A DNA stretch of 64,000 bases. Origin: Musa acuminata AAA Group (lineage: Eukaryota > Streptophyta > Magnoliopsida > Zingiberales > Musaceae). The translations under genes were made by a program, and so were the position numbers. Below, piece by piece: positions 36,495 to 46,000 of this stretch (positions are counted from its first letter, which is position 1; every line of letters starts with the position of its first letter). The notes under the pieces were generated by a model. That model was given only the letters and a program-made list of their open reading frames with translations, ran no database searches and was not told the origin of the DNA. The stretch covers positions 18,863,501 to 18,927,500 of the forward strand of contig NC_088356.1 in NCBI RefSeq assembly GCF_036884655.1, written 5' to 3'.

Positions 36495-36785
36495 CCAGGA
36501 GGTGCAACCGCCTAGGCCAGGAGGTGGCACCGCCTGGGCTAAGCCTCCCAGCGAGACTGGGCGGTGCAACCTCCCCAGCCGGGAGGTGGCACCGCCTGAG
36601 CTCAGTCTTCGAGCTAGACTGGGCGGTGCAACCTCCCTGACAGAGAGGTGGCACCGCCTGAGCTCAGTCTTCGAGCAAGACTGGGCGGTGCAACCTCCCT
36701 GGCAGAGAGGTGGCACCGCCTGAGCTCGGTCTTCGAGCTCTGCCAGGCGGTGCAACCTCTCCAGTCAAGAGGTGCAACCGCCTGA
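36495..36785. repeat. GC-rich palindrome array in element H U3, ~62-bp units
   Basis: Units read GGAGGTGGCACCGCCTG..GACTGGGCGGTGCAACCTCC. One 62-bp unit present here is absent from the partner at 42644-42872 and fully accounts for the LTR length difference. Confidence 0.85.
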
Positions 36786-36842
36786 TCCCGGAATTCCAGG
36801 ATTTGATCGTTTTGAGCTCCAAATTTGAATTGGGTTGGGGCC

Positions 36843-36850
36843 TATAAATA
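36843..36850 (+). promoter_or_regulatory. TATA box of element H 5' LTR
   Basis: TATAAATA in GGGGCCTATAAATACCCC. The same box is at 42928-42935 in the 3' LTR. A start site near 36875-36885 is inferred from spacing. Confidence 0.75.
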
Positions 36851-37320
36851 CCCCACCCATTCAGCACTGAGAAAGCAAGAACTAAGCCGAAATCTTGATC
36901 TTTTCAGTGGTTCTTAGAGCTCAAAACTGCTAGTTTTCCTCCTCCTTCTGTTCTTCAAGTTTGAGTTGTAAAGAGAGGAGAGAAAACATTTGTAAGGGTT
37001 GTCTCCTGAGCCCGTCAAAAGGAGTGAATCTGTAAGAGGGTAGTTGGCCTTCGCCTATTGAAGGAAGGCTCCTAGTTGACGTCGGCGACCTCGTCGGTGG
37101 AGGAAGCCAAAAGTGGAGTAGGTCAAGGCTGACCGAACCACTCTAAATCTCTGGTTTGCGTTTATTTTTTAGCACTTTATCATTACTGCAAACCTCCTTC
37201 ATTACTACTGCTCTCTGCGCTTTCACGAACAAGTTCTAAGTGCTGTTCTTCCGAATCTGCATTCAGACGTAAATTCGTATTTTCGTACATTACAGTTTAC
37301 GTTTACGTTTGATTCTGCAG

Positions 37321-37693
37321 AACTGTCTTCCGTGCTTTTACGAACGAGTTCTGTGCAGTTTACGTTCACATCTTAATTCCATTTACAAACTGCAAACTGC
37401 TCTCTGCGCTTTTACGAACGAATTCTGTGCAGTTTACGTTTACGTCTTGATTCCATCTACAAACTGCAAACTGTCTCTCTGCGCTTTTACGAATGAGTTC
37501 TGTGCAGTTTACATTTACGTCTTGATTTCACTTACAACTGCAAACTATCTTCTGCGCCTTTTTTACGGACAAGGTTCTGTACTGTTTACATTCACGTCTT
37601 GATTTCATTTACAACTGCAAACTGTCTTCTGCGCTTTTACGAACAAGGTTCTGTGCAGTTTACGTTTACGTCTTGATTTCATTTAGAACTGCA
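37321..37693. repeat. Five tandem 74-bp repeats in element H 5' LTR
   Basis: Units start AACTG(T/C)..CTGCGCTTTTACGAA and end ..TTTACAACTGCA, with starts at 37321, 37395 and so on. The partner array is 43406-43778. An open frame of 97 codons through it is a product of the repeat and has no known domain. Confidence 0.85.
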
Positions 37694-37702
37694 AACTGTC
37701 AT

Positions 37703-38192
37703 CTGCGTTTAGACGCAAACTGCGTTTAGACGCAAACTGCGTTTAGACGCAAACTGCGTTTAGACGTAAACTGCGTTTAGACGCAAACTGCGTTTAGACG
37801 CAAACTGCGTTTAGACATAAACTGCGCTTAGACGCAAACTGCGTTTAGACGTAAACTGCGTTTAGACGTAAGCTGCGTTTAGACGTAAACTGCGCTTCGA
37901 CGCAAACTGTGTTTAGACGTAAACTGCGCTTAGACGCAAACTGCGTTTAGACGTAAATCTGCGTTTAGACGTAAATCTACGTTTTAGACGTAAAACTACG
38001 TTTAGACGTAAACTACGTTTAAACGTAAAACTGCGTTTTAGACGTAAACTGAGTTTGGACGTAAATCTACATTTAGACGTAAATCTGCGTTTAGACGTAA
38101 ATCTGCGTTTAGACGTAAAACTGCGTTTAGACGCAAACTGCATTTAAACGTAAATTGTGTTTAGACGTAAACTACGTTTAGACGTAAACTGC
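37703..38192. repeat. 17-bp minisatellite in element H 5' LTR
   Basis: Roughly 28 copies of CTGCGTTTAGACGYAAA, some of 18-19 bases towards the right end. The partner array at 43788-44277 has the same total length (490 bp). The minus-strand open frames full of FTSKRR repeats are a reading of this array, not a gene. Confidence 0.92.
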
Positions 38193-38334
38193 ACTTAGTC
38201 ATAAGTTATCTTTGAGTCAGCTTTTGCTTCAAAACTGATTTTTATCGAACGAACGCAGCTTTTGTTTTTAATCGCTAAAAGATATCCGCTGCACTAATTC
38301 ACCCCCCCCTCTTAGTGCTCTCGATCCTAACAAT

Positions 38335-38346
38335 TGGTATCAGAGC
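38335..38346 (+). other. Primer-binding site of element H (initiator tRNA-Met)
   Basis: TGGTATCAGAGC, two bases after the 5' LTR; perfect. Confidence 0.92.
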
Positions 38347-38382
38347 GGGGTATTTCTCATTTCGGATTTACACCCGAGAGAA

Positions 38383-39294
38383 ATGGCTCTTCAAGAGGGC
38401 TTATCGGTTGTTCGTCCACCGTTCTTTAACGGATTGGACTACACTTATTGGAAAACTCGAATGAGAGTTTTCTTGATTTCTCTGAATCTGGATTTATGGA
38501 ATATTGTTGAAAACGGTTTTCAACTTCCCTCCAAACCGATGAACGAATGGTCGGATTTGGAGAAGAAGTATTTTTCTTTAAACGCAAAGGCTATGAATGC
38601 CTTATTTTGCGCTTTGGACAAAAATGAGTTCAATCGGGTTTCTTTGTGCGAAACGGCTTTCGATATTTGGCGTGCTCTTGAAATCACGCACGAGGGAACT
38701 AGTAGAGTCAAAGACTCGAAAGTTAATATTTTACTGCATGATTTCGAGCTTTTTCATATGAAACCAAGCGAAACCGTTGTTGACATGTACACCCGTTTTA
38801 CGGATGTCGTCAATGGTTTAAAATCACTTGGTAAAAGCTTTTCGGATTTTGAACTCGTTAACAAAGTTTTGCGCTCACTTTCTAAAACTTGGGATTCAAA
38901 AGTAACTGCTATTCAAGAATCGAAAAACTTGAACCAATTTCCACTTGAAGAACTAATTGGTTCATTGATCACATATGAAATGACGTGCAATGCACGTGAA
39001 GAACTTGAGAACCACCTTCCAAAGAATAGGAAGGATTTGGGACATAGAACATTTGAAGACCACTCGAGCATAAGCTCAAGTGATGGTGAACTTAAACTAC
39101 AAATGAAACGAAAATTAAAAAGCAAAAAGAATCAAACTACTTGCTTTAAACGCAAGAAGAAGAACAAAAATTGGGATGAATCGAGCTCCTCCGAAGAAGA
39201 GAAAGTCAACAAAAGCAAGGTGGCAAACTACGCCTTAACAGCCCACAATGATGAGGTAATCGAAATCCCCCTAATTTATTTTGAAATTACTTGA
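38383..39294 (+). CDS. gag: Short gag of element H, open reading frame intact
   Basis: 303 codons, ATG at 38383, 36 bases after the PBS. Residues ~8-230 are a copia capsid (FNGLDYTYWKTRMRVF, LWNIVENGF, ALDKNEFNRVS, FDIWRALEITHEGTSRVKDS, DMYTRFTDVVNGLKSLG). Next come SSISSSDGE, a Lys-rich stretch with one Cys (TTCFKRKKK) and an acidic SSSEEE. It ends EIPLIYFEIT. E's gag has the knuckle CYECKKPGHYKNDC and 240 further residues at this place; here both are missing. The protein could build or join particles but lacks the usual RNA-binding knuckles; the basic stretch may substitute (inference). The same short form and tail in B, C, D, F and G show that the truncation is ancestral, not a defect of H. 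Confidence 0.88.
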   Translation: MALQEGLSVVRPPFFNGLDYTYWKTRMRVFLISLNLDLWNIVENGFQLPSKPMNEWSDLEKKYFSLNAKAMNALFCALDKNEFNRVSLCETAFDIWRALEITHEGTSRVKDSKVNILLHDFELFHMKPSETVVDMYTRFTDVVNGLKSLGKSFSDFELVNKVLRSLSKTWDSKVTAIQESKNLNQFPLEELIGSLITYEMTCNAREELENHLPKNRKDLGHRTFEDHSSISSSDGELKLQMKRKLKSKKNQTTCFKRKKKNKNWDESSSSEEEKVNKSKVANYALTAHNDEVIEIPLIYFEIT

Positions 39295-41772
39295 TGCTTT
39301 CATGATGTATTTTTCTCTTTTAGTTTAGAATTAATTTTCTTAAAAATTACATGTTAAAAAAAAAAAATTATTATGATCATACTAAGTAATTTCGAAAATG
39401 ATAATATTGCATATTTTATAAACAAATAAAATGATCTTGATTGAAAATATGAAATCATGGTTAAGAAGTAATAATGTGCATTACGTTGATTTCCATTGTT
39501 ATTTCTCGATTTTGATTAAAGATCATGTTTGATTTGAAGAAATGCATAATGATGAAATTAAATATTTCGATTGACAATTTCATGCATGAGATATACATGA
39601 TGATTTTTGTGATTGATGGTTTTATGACGAAATTCATTTTACGATCCTAAACGTTGATGCATGTTTTCATTTGACATAAATGAAAAGGCTTGCTAACATG
39701 AAATCGATCACTTAAGATGAAACACTTAAAAAAGGGGAGAAATATATGAATTGATGCTATAAACACTATGCTATGATTATCCCATGCTTGCATCATCAAG
39801 AGATATATGAATTGATGCTATGATTGCCAAATTTGCATTATGCCATGTTTGCATCATGCGTTAAGATATCAAGAACTTGTATCGTAATTTTACGCATTGA
39901 TATCTTACCATATTATGAAATGCTACAATTGATGAACACTTGAAATGTAATCCTCTATCTTATTGATCTTTCAATAAATCTATGCTTGTCATACATGAAT
40001 TTATTGAATGTAATTTTGAGGATGATTTCAGATTTGTCAAATGCTTGATTCGTATTTACGACATAAGATACACTTTAAATATGAAACATGCTTCAATCAT
40101 GTTAAATGCTTCAATCATTTTCTATCTCTAGAGTTCTCGATTTTGATGAAATACAAGTGATAAATTCATTTATGATATCTTGTAAATCACTTGAATTATG
40201 AATGAGTTTTTTTTTTTTTTTTTTTATGATGTGTTAAAAGAATCACTTAAAAAGAAAATGCTTTTCCCATCTTATCGAGATTAATGATTTCATGATATTG
40301 TGTGAATCTCGAAATTGATTTTGATGAAATAGTAATAACATTATTCATGTTATGAATCTCAAAAATGATAATATGCTTCATGTGATAATATGAATACACG
40401 AAACACTTATGATATGATTTTTATACAATTCCGTGTATTCATAAAATATTTATCTCCTCATCCAATAACTTTTCTTGATATTCCTTATGAGATGAAATGA
40501 AATAATGCATGACATACAAATGAGGAGTTATTGATCATGCATGGTAGGATATAATTTGACAAAATTGATACCATCATGATATGAAATATTTATGATTTGC
40601 AATTATGCAAGCAATACTTGTGCTTTCTAATTATGATGTGATGTATTGCATATGATGTAAATCATGATGAGTGCTAAGTTACACATTTTGAGAAGAAATT
40701 GCTATATTGAAACATTAATGTAATTATGAATGATGATATGATATTATGCATGTAATACTTCAACTTATGATAATGCAATGATAAAATATTCATGATGAAA
40801 AATTGTCTTGACATTCATAACTGGATTATTCATCCTTTGTCATGATTTTGAAATCGTTGTAAAAGGAAAAAGAACTACAAAACTGTATTCTTCCTTTCTT
40901 TTTGACAATGACAAAGGGGGAGATAGCTAGCTTGCACAAGTCAAGAAGATGCAAAAACTTGATTGCTAGCTTGCCTATCTTAAGTAGCAAAGATTGCTAA
41001 CTTGCTTATTTCAAGAAGCAAAAGTTGTCTTCTTGAACATCACCATCTTGAATATCTCAAGAAGCAAGACTTGCAACCTGCACATTACAATAGGAAGCAA
41101 TAATCATGAGCCTACACAAGAAAGTTATCTTGCATTTGCTTTCGAAGTTTTTGCTAACTTGTATATCGTAAAAAAAAATTGCTAGCTTGTAGTCTAAAGA
41201 GAAGCGAAAAGTTGCTATCTCAAAAGAAGCAAATGTGTTATCTTGCCTATCTCAAGAGGCAAAAATGCTAACTTGCACATCTAGCAAAACTTGACAAATT
41301 TGCATATCTCAAGAAGCAAGAGTTGCTTTCTTGAACATCTCTAAATTGCTAGCTTGCATGTTCTAATAGTGCTATCTTGTATGCTGTAAAACTTGCATAT
41401 CTAAAACTTGATAGCTTGAATGTACTAAGCATGATTCAAAACTTGCTATATTTTCTAGCAAAATTGCATGATGATAAAACTTGATAATATGTTTTTCATG
41501 CAATAAGTTGAACCAATATCACAAACACTTGATTGTGATACTTCTCCTTTTTGTTGATGACAAAGGGGGAGAAGTATGTTGATGACATAACATGTGATGA
41601 ATAAGTTTATGCATATGTTCATGTTGACGTGTTGCAAGTATTCATGATGAATATTGCAATGACTTGAATTCAGTTTGAATTCAAGGTTCTATCAATATGG
41701 CATATTGATAGGGGGAGTTTGTTTAAACTCTGGGAGTTAAGTTTAACTCCGTCATCAAGTGGTTGTCATCAT
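39295..41772 (+). mobile_element. AT-rich non-coding interior of element H
   Basis: About 2.5 kb without a credible gene. It has two PPT-like blocks (CAAAGGGGGAGAT at 40912-40924 and CAAAGGGGGAGAAG at 41561-41574). Between them are degenerate ~30-bp repeats of the form TTGCTAGCTTGC.TATCTCAAGAAGCAAAA (about 40921-41470). Similar regions are present in D, F, B, G and C/I. Confidence 0.75.
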
Positions 41773-41787
41773 AAAAAAGGGGGAGAT
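41773..41787 (+). other. Polypurine tract of element H
   Basis: AAAAAAGGGGGAGAT directly before the 3' LTR start TGTTGAATC. Confidence 0.88.
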
Positions 41788-44417
41788 TGTTGAATCTCAT
41801 ATTTTGATGATGAAACTACTTGATATATGATTTAATATGCGTTTTGAGTGACGCAGGATGCTTTGATCAGGATGAGACAATTAAAGCAAGAAAATCATGT
41901 TGTGCCGGAGGAACATGTCAGAAGATTGGACGTCGGGCCGATGGATCGGTCGACGTATCGACAGAAGGCTTCGGGTCGTGGACTCGGGCATCGGGCCAAG
42001 AAGAGCGGGTATTGTGCCAAGGATATCGGAGTTACGGAGCCAACAGGCCGATTGGGCAATAGGCTGCAGGAAAGGACGATGCGCCGAAGAATCGGACGAA
42101 GCGTCGAGGGACCAATGACATGCCGGACAACTTGGTTAATTGCTTAGGATTAATTGTCTCGATCGAAGTTTTTGTTTTTGTGTGTGCAGGATTAACTACG
42201 ATGAAAGTTAGACAAGCAGCGGGAGTTGCGTCGGAGTCAAGTTCATGATCACATTGGGAGTTCGAGAGTTCGACGGAAGTTCGGACGGTCGTCAGAGGTT
42301 CTGCGAGAACAGATCCGAGAAGTCCAGAAGCTTGCCAAGCGAAGCTCGTCGGAACTTGCCAAGTGGATCGTCGCAAAGTCCAGGAGTTTGCCGGAAGTCC
42401 GCAGGAGCATCACCGAGGGTTCATCGGATGATCGACGGAAGTTCGCCAGAAACTCGCCGGAAGAAGCGATTGACGCACCGAAGCAAAGCTGCAGAAATTG
42501 TCTTAGATCTAATCGTAGTTAGCACGTTGATTAAGTTTGAAAATGGGAGATGATCCCATTAACTTAATCTTGGGCCAATTGGGCCCGAATTCGGACTAGT
42601 TTGGGCTAAGTTTGGAGCCCAACCAGTGATCTGGAATAGTGCCAGGAGGTGCAACCGCCTAGGCCGGGAGGTGGCACCGCCTGAGCTCAATCTTCGAGCT
42701 AGACTGGGCGGTGCAACCTCCCTGACAGAGAGGTGGCACCGCCTGAGCTCAGTCTTCGAGCAAGACTGGGCGGTGCAACCTCCCTGGCAGAGAGGTGGCA
42801 CCGCCTGAGCTCGGTCTTCGAGCTCTGCCAGGCGGTGCAACCTCTCCAGTCAAGAGGTGCAACCGCCTGATCCCGGAATTCCGGGATTTGATCGTTTTGA
42901 GCTCCAAATTTGAATTGGGTTGGGGCCTATAAATACCCCACCCATTCAGCACTGAGAAAGCAAGAACTAAGCCGAAATCTTGATCTTTTCAGTGGTTCTT
43001 AGAGCTCAAAACTGCTAGTTTTCCTCCTCCTTCTGTTCTTCAAGTTTGAGTTGTAAAGAGAGGAGAGAAAACATTTGTAAGGGTTGTCTCCTGAGCCCGT
43101 CAAAAGGAGTGAATCTGTAAGAGGGTAGTTGGCCTTCGCCTATTGAAGGAAGGCTCCTAGTTGACGTCGGCGACCTCGTCGGTGGAGGAAGCCAAAAGTG
43201 GAGTAGGTCAAGGCTGACCGAACCACTCTAAATCTCTGGTTTGCGTTTATTTTTTAGCACTTTATCATTACTGCAAACTTCCTTCATTACTACTGCTCTC
43301 TGCGCTTTCACGAACAAGTTCTAAGTGCTGTTCTTCCGAATCTGCATTCAGACGTAAATTCGTATTTTCCTACATTACAGGTTACGTTTACGTTTGATTC
43401 TGCAGAACTGTCTTCCGTGCTTTTACGAACGAGTTCTGCGCAGTTTACGTTCACATCTTAATTCCATTTACAAACTGCAAACTGCTCTCTGCGCTTTTAC
43501 GAACGAATTCTATGCAGTTTACGTTTACGTCTTGATTCCATCTACAAACTGCAAACTGTCTCTCTGCGCTTTTACGAATGAGTTCTGTGCAGTTTACGTT
43601 TACGTCTTGATTTCACTTACAACTGCAAACTATCTTCTGCGCCTTTTTTACGGACAAGGTTCTGTGCAGTTTACGTTCACGTCTTGATTTCATTTACAAC
43701 TGCAAACTGTCTTCTGCGCTTTTACGAACAAGGTTCTGTGCAGTTTACGTTTACGTCTTGATTTCATTTAGAATTGCAAACTGTCATCTGCGTTTAGACG
43801 CAAACTGCGTTTAGACGCAAACTGCGTTTAGACGCAAACTGCGTTTAGACGTAAACTGCGTTTAGACGCAAACTGCGTTTAGACGCAAACTGCGTTTAGA
43901 CGTAAACTGCGCTTAGACGCAAACTGCGTTTAGACGCAAACTGCGTTTAGACGTAAGCTGCGTTTAGACATAAACTGCGCTTAGACGCAAACTGTGTTTA
44001 GACGCAAACTGCGCTTAGACGCAAACTGCGTTTAGACGTAAATCTGCGTTTAGACGTAAATCTACGTTTTAGACGTAAAACTACGTTTAGACGTAAACTA
44101 CGTTTAAACGTAAAACTGCGTTTTAGACGTAAACTGAGTTTGGACGTAAATCTGCGTTTAGACGTAAATCTGCGTTTAGACGTAAATCTGCGTTTAGACA
44201 TAAAACTGCGTTTAGACGCAAACTGCATTTAAACGTAAATTGTGTTTAGACGTAAACTACGTTTAGACGTAAACTGCACTTAGTCATAAGTTATCTTTGA
44301 GTCGGCTTTTGCTTCAAAACTGATTTTTATCGAACGAACGCAGCTTTTGTTTTTAATCGCTAAAAGATATCCGCTGCACTAATTCACCCCCCCCTCTTAG
44401 TGCTCTCGATCCTAACA
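41788..44417 (+). mobile_element. Element H 3' LTR
   Basis: 2630 bp. It shares everything with the 5' LTR except one 62-bp U3 unit and scattered substitutions. TATA box 42928-42935. The 74-bp array is at 43406-43778 and the 17-bp array at 43788-44277. It is followed by TSD GGGTT. Confidence 0.92.
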
Positions 44418-45722
44418 GGGTTCGGGCATCAGGCTAAGAAGAGCAAAAAATTCTGCCAAGGAAATCGGAGTTACAAAGGTCAACTGGCCGATTGGGCAAT
44501 AGGCCGCAAGATAGGACGATGAGCCGAAGAATCGGACGAAGCATCGATGAACCAACGACATGCCGGAAAACATTTAATTTAAGCCTTATAATAATTGTCT
44601 AGATCGAAGTAGGCTTTAAGTGTGCAGGATTAACTATAATAGCAAGACATAAAGCAAAATGAAGTCTCGGAGTCAAGAACGAAATTTCATTGGGAGTTTG
44701 AGAGTTCGTCAGAAGTTCTATGAGAATTGACCGAGAAGTCCAGGAACTTGCCAAAGAAGCTTGTCGAAACTCACCAAGAAGATTGTCATAAAGTCCAAGA
44801 GCTTGCCGGGAGTCCGTTGGAATATTATCGAGAGATCGTCGGAAGTTTGTCAGAAGATTGCCGGAAGCTCGCCGGAAGAAACCTAGACTTGCGGACTTAT
44901 TTAGCTTAGTAAATATCTTAAAATTCGTAGTTAGCACAAAATTGGGTTGTAATTGGGCCAACTCAATTATGGGTCAATTGGGCCTAAGTTTGGGTTGTGT
45001 TGGGCCAAGTGCAAGGCCCAAATAGTGATCCAATAGGTGGAACCGACGTGGCATAGTCTCCGAGACTATCAAGCGGTGGTACCGCCTAGTGATAGTGTTA
45101 GTGTTAGTGCTGCAGTCAGTGGTACCGCCCAGCACAAGTAGTGGTACCGCTAGTACCCAAAGGACCCAGGATGAGATATTTTTAGGCTCCAAGTTTAAAT
45201 CCACTTGAAGCCTATAAATATCCCTCTCATCCCTGGTTAACACATAAGCACAGAGAATTTAAAAGTGAGAAAACGCTATAGTAATCACTTGAGAGATCCC
45301 CTCCTCTAATTCTAAGTTTAGAATTCTGTTTAGAGAGGAGTAAATGCTTGTAAAAGGTTTTATCTCCTAAACCTGTAAAAAGGAGAAGAGGGGTGTAAAA
45401 GGGTAGTTGGTCTTTGCCCATTAAAGAAAGACCGATAGTGGATGTCGGTGGCCTCAACGGAGGAGGAATCGGGAGTGGATGTAGGTCATGACGATTGAAC
45501 CACTATAAAAACCTGGTTTGCATTTCTTTTGAGCAATTTACTTTTATAGCAAACTGCCACTCCTACTTACCTTGCTTATGCTCTCATACATTTCAAGTTA
45601 AATACATTTCTGAAATGGATTTAATTGAAACGAAAGTTTTTTAAACCTACATGATTTTATCCGCAGCACTAATTCACACCCCCCCCCCCCCCCCCTCTCT
45701 TAGTGCTGACTCATTCCTAACA
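44418..45722 (+). mobile_element. Element F 3' LTR, part 2
   Basis: Continues ..CGGGCATCAGGC after H. It contains GGTACC-type palindromes (about 45070-45160), a TATA-like CCTATAAATATCCC at about 45210, and a run of 18 C at 45679-45696. It ends TTCCTAACA, then TSD TCTAA. Confidence 0.85.
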
Positions 45723-46000
45723 TCTAAGTGACTTAAAAAAAAAATTAAAATTTGAGCATGATAATTGCATGTTAAGTCCTAGCACTAAGCATGAAAAGTT
45801 AGATTCACTTAAAAAGAAAAATACATTACTACAACGAACAAAATGATTTTGAAAATACTTCATGTTTGATGAAATCAATTTTGATGATTTAATGATGTAT
45901 AATGATGTAATGATGTAATGAAAGTATTAGAAGTTTTGGTACAATGCTTGATGATTTTATTCTATGCATGAGATTTTAAAGTTATACATGATGATTTTGA
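45723..46000 (+). mobile_element. Element B interior after gag, first copy
   Basis: Resumes B after F. AT-rich, no gene. It resembles 46690-46900, also in B (CTCCTAGCACTAAG.ATGA.AAGTTAGATTC in both), which points to an internal duplication. Confidence 0.65.

Larger units (their letters stand above)
35641..38332 (+). mobile_element. Element H 5' LTR
   Basis: 2692 bp, TGTTGAATCTCG to GATCCTAACA. In order: shared U3 text, GC-rich palindromes (36495-36785), TATA box 36843-36850, five 74-bp repeats (37321-37693), 17-bp minisatellite (37703-38192), and C-rich end CACCCCCCCCTCTTAGTGC. The LTR is long because of the two repeat arrays. Confidence 0.92.
35641..44417 (+). mobile_element. Element H: young, intact gag-only non-autonomous copia element
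   Basis: 8777 bp with perfect TSD GGGTT (35636-35640 and 44418-44422), inserted in F's 3' LTR. It has 5' LTR 35641-38332, PBS 38335-38346, one open gag 38383-39294, 2.5 kb AT-rich interior, PPT 41773-41787, and 3' LTR 41788-44417. LTRs differ by one 62-bp unit and roughly 1% substitutions. All cis signals needed for copying are present while protease, integrase, RT and RNase H are entirely absent. It must have moved using enzymes of another element, most simply one of the E type (inference). It corresponds in layout to the TR-GAG class of plant elements. Confidence 0.92.
15427..45722 (+). mobile_element. Element F: non-autonomous copia element carrying D, E and H
   Basis: Perfect TSD TCTAA (15422-15426 and 45723-45727), inserted in B's interior. 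Own parts: 5' LTR 15427-16517, 23341-23480 and 31774-32244; PBS 32247-32258; gag remnant 32295-33257; AT-rich interior to 35423; PPT before 35439; 3' LTR 35439-35640 and 44418-45722. Its first base is C rather than T (CGTTGAATC). Own length is about 6.4 kb. It has no pol. Both LTRs served as targets for later insertions (D and E in the left one, H in the right one). Confidence 0.85.

Noticed and set aside
37913..38143. Minus-strand open frame rich in FTSKRR repeats (also 43998-44228)
   Set aside because: It is a direct reading of the 17-bp minisatellite; 17-bp units cycle through all frames and avoid stops by chance.
37703..38192. CRISPR-like array from regularly spaced repeats
   Set aside because: Repeats are contiguous without unique spacers, sit inside an LTR in plant DNA and are duplicated in the other LTR.
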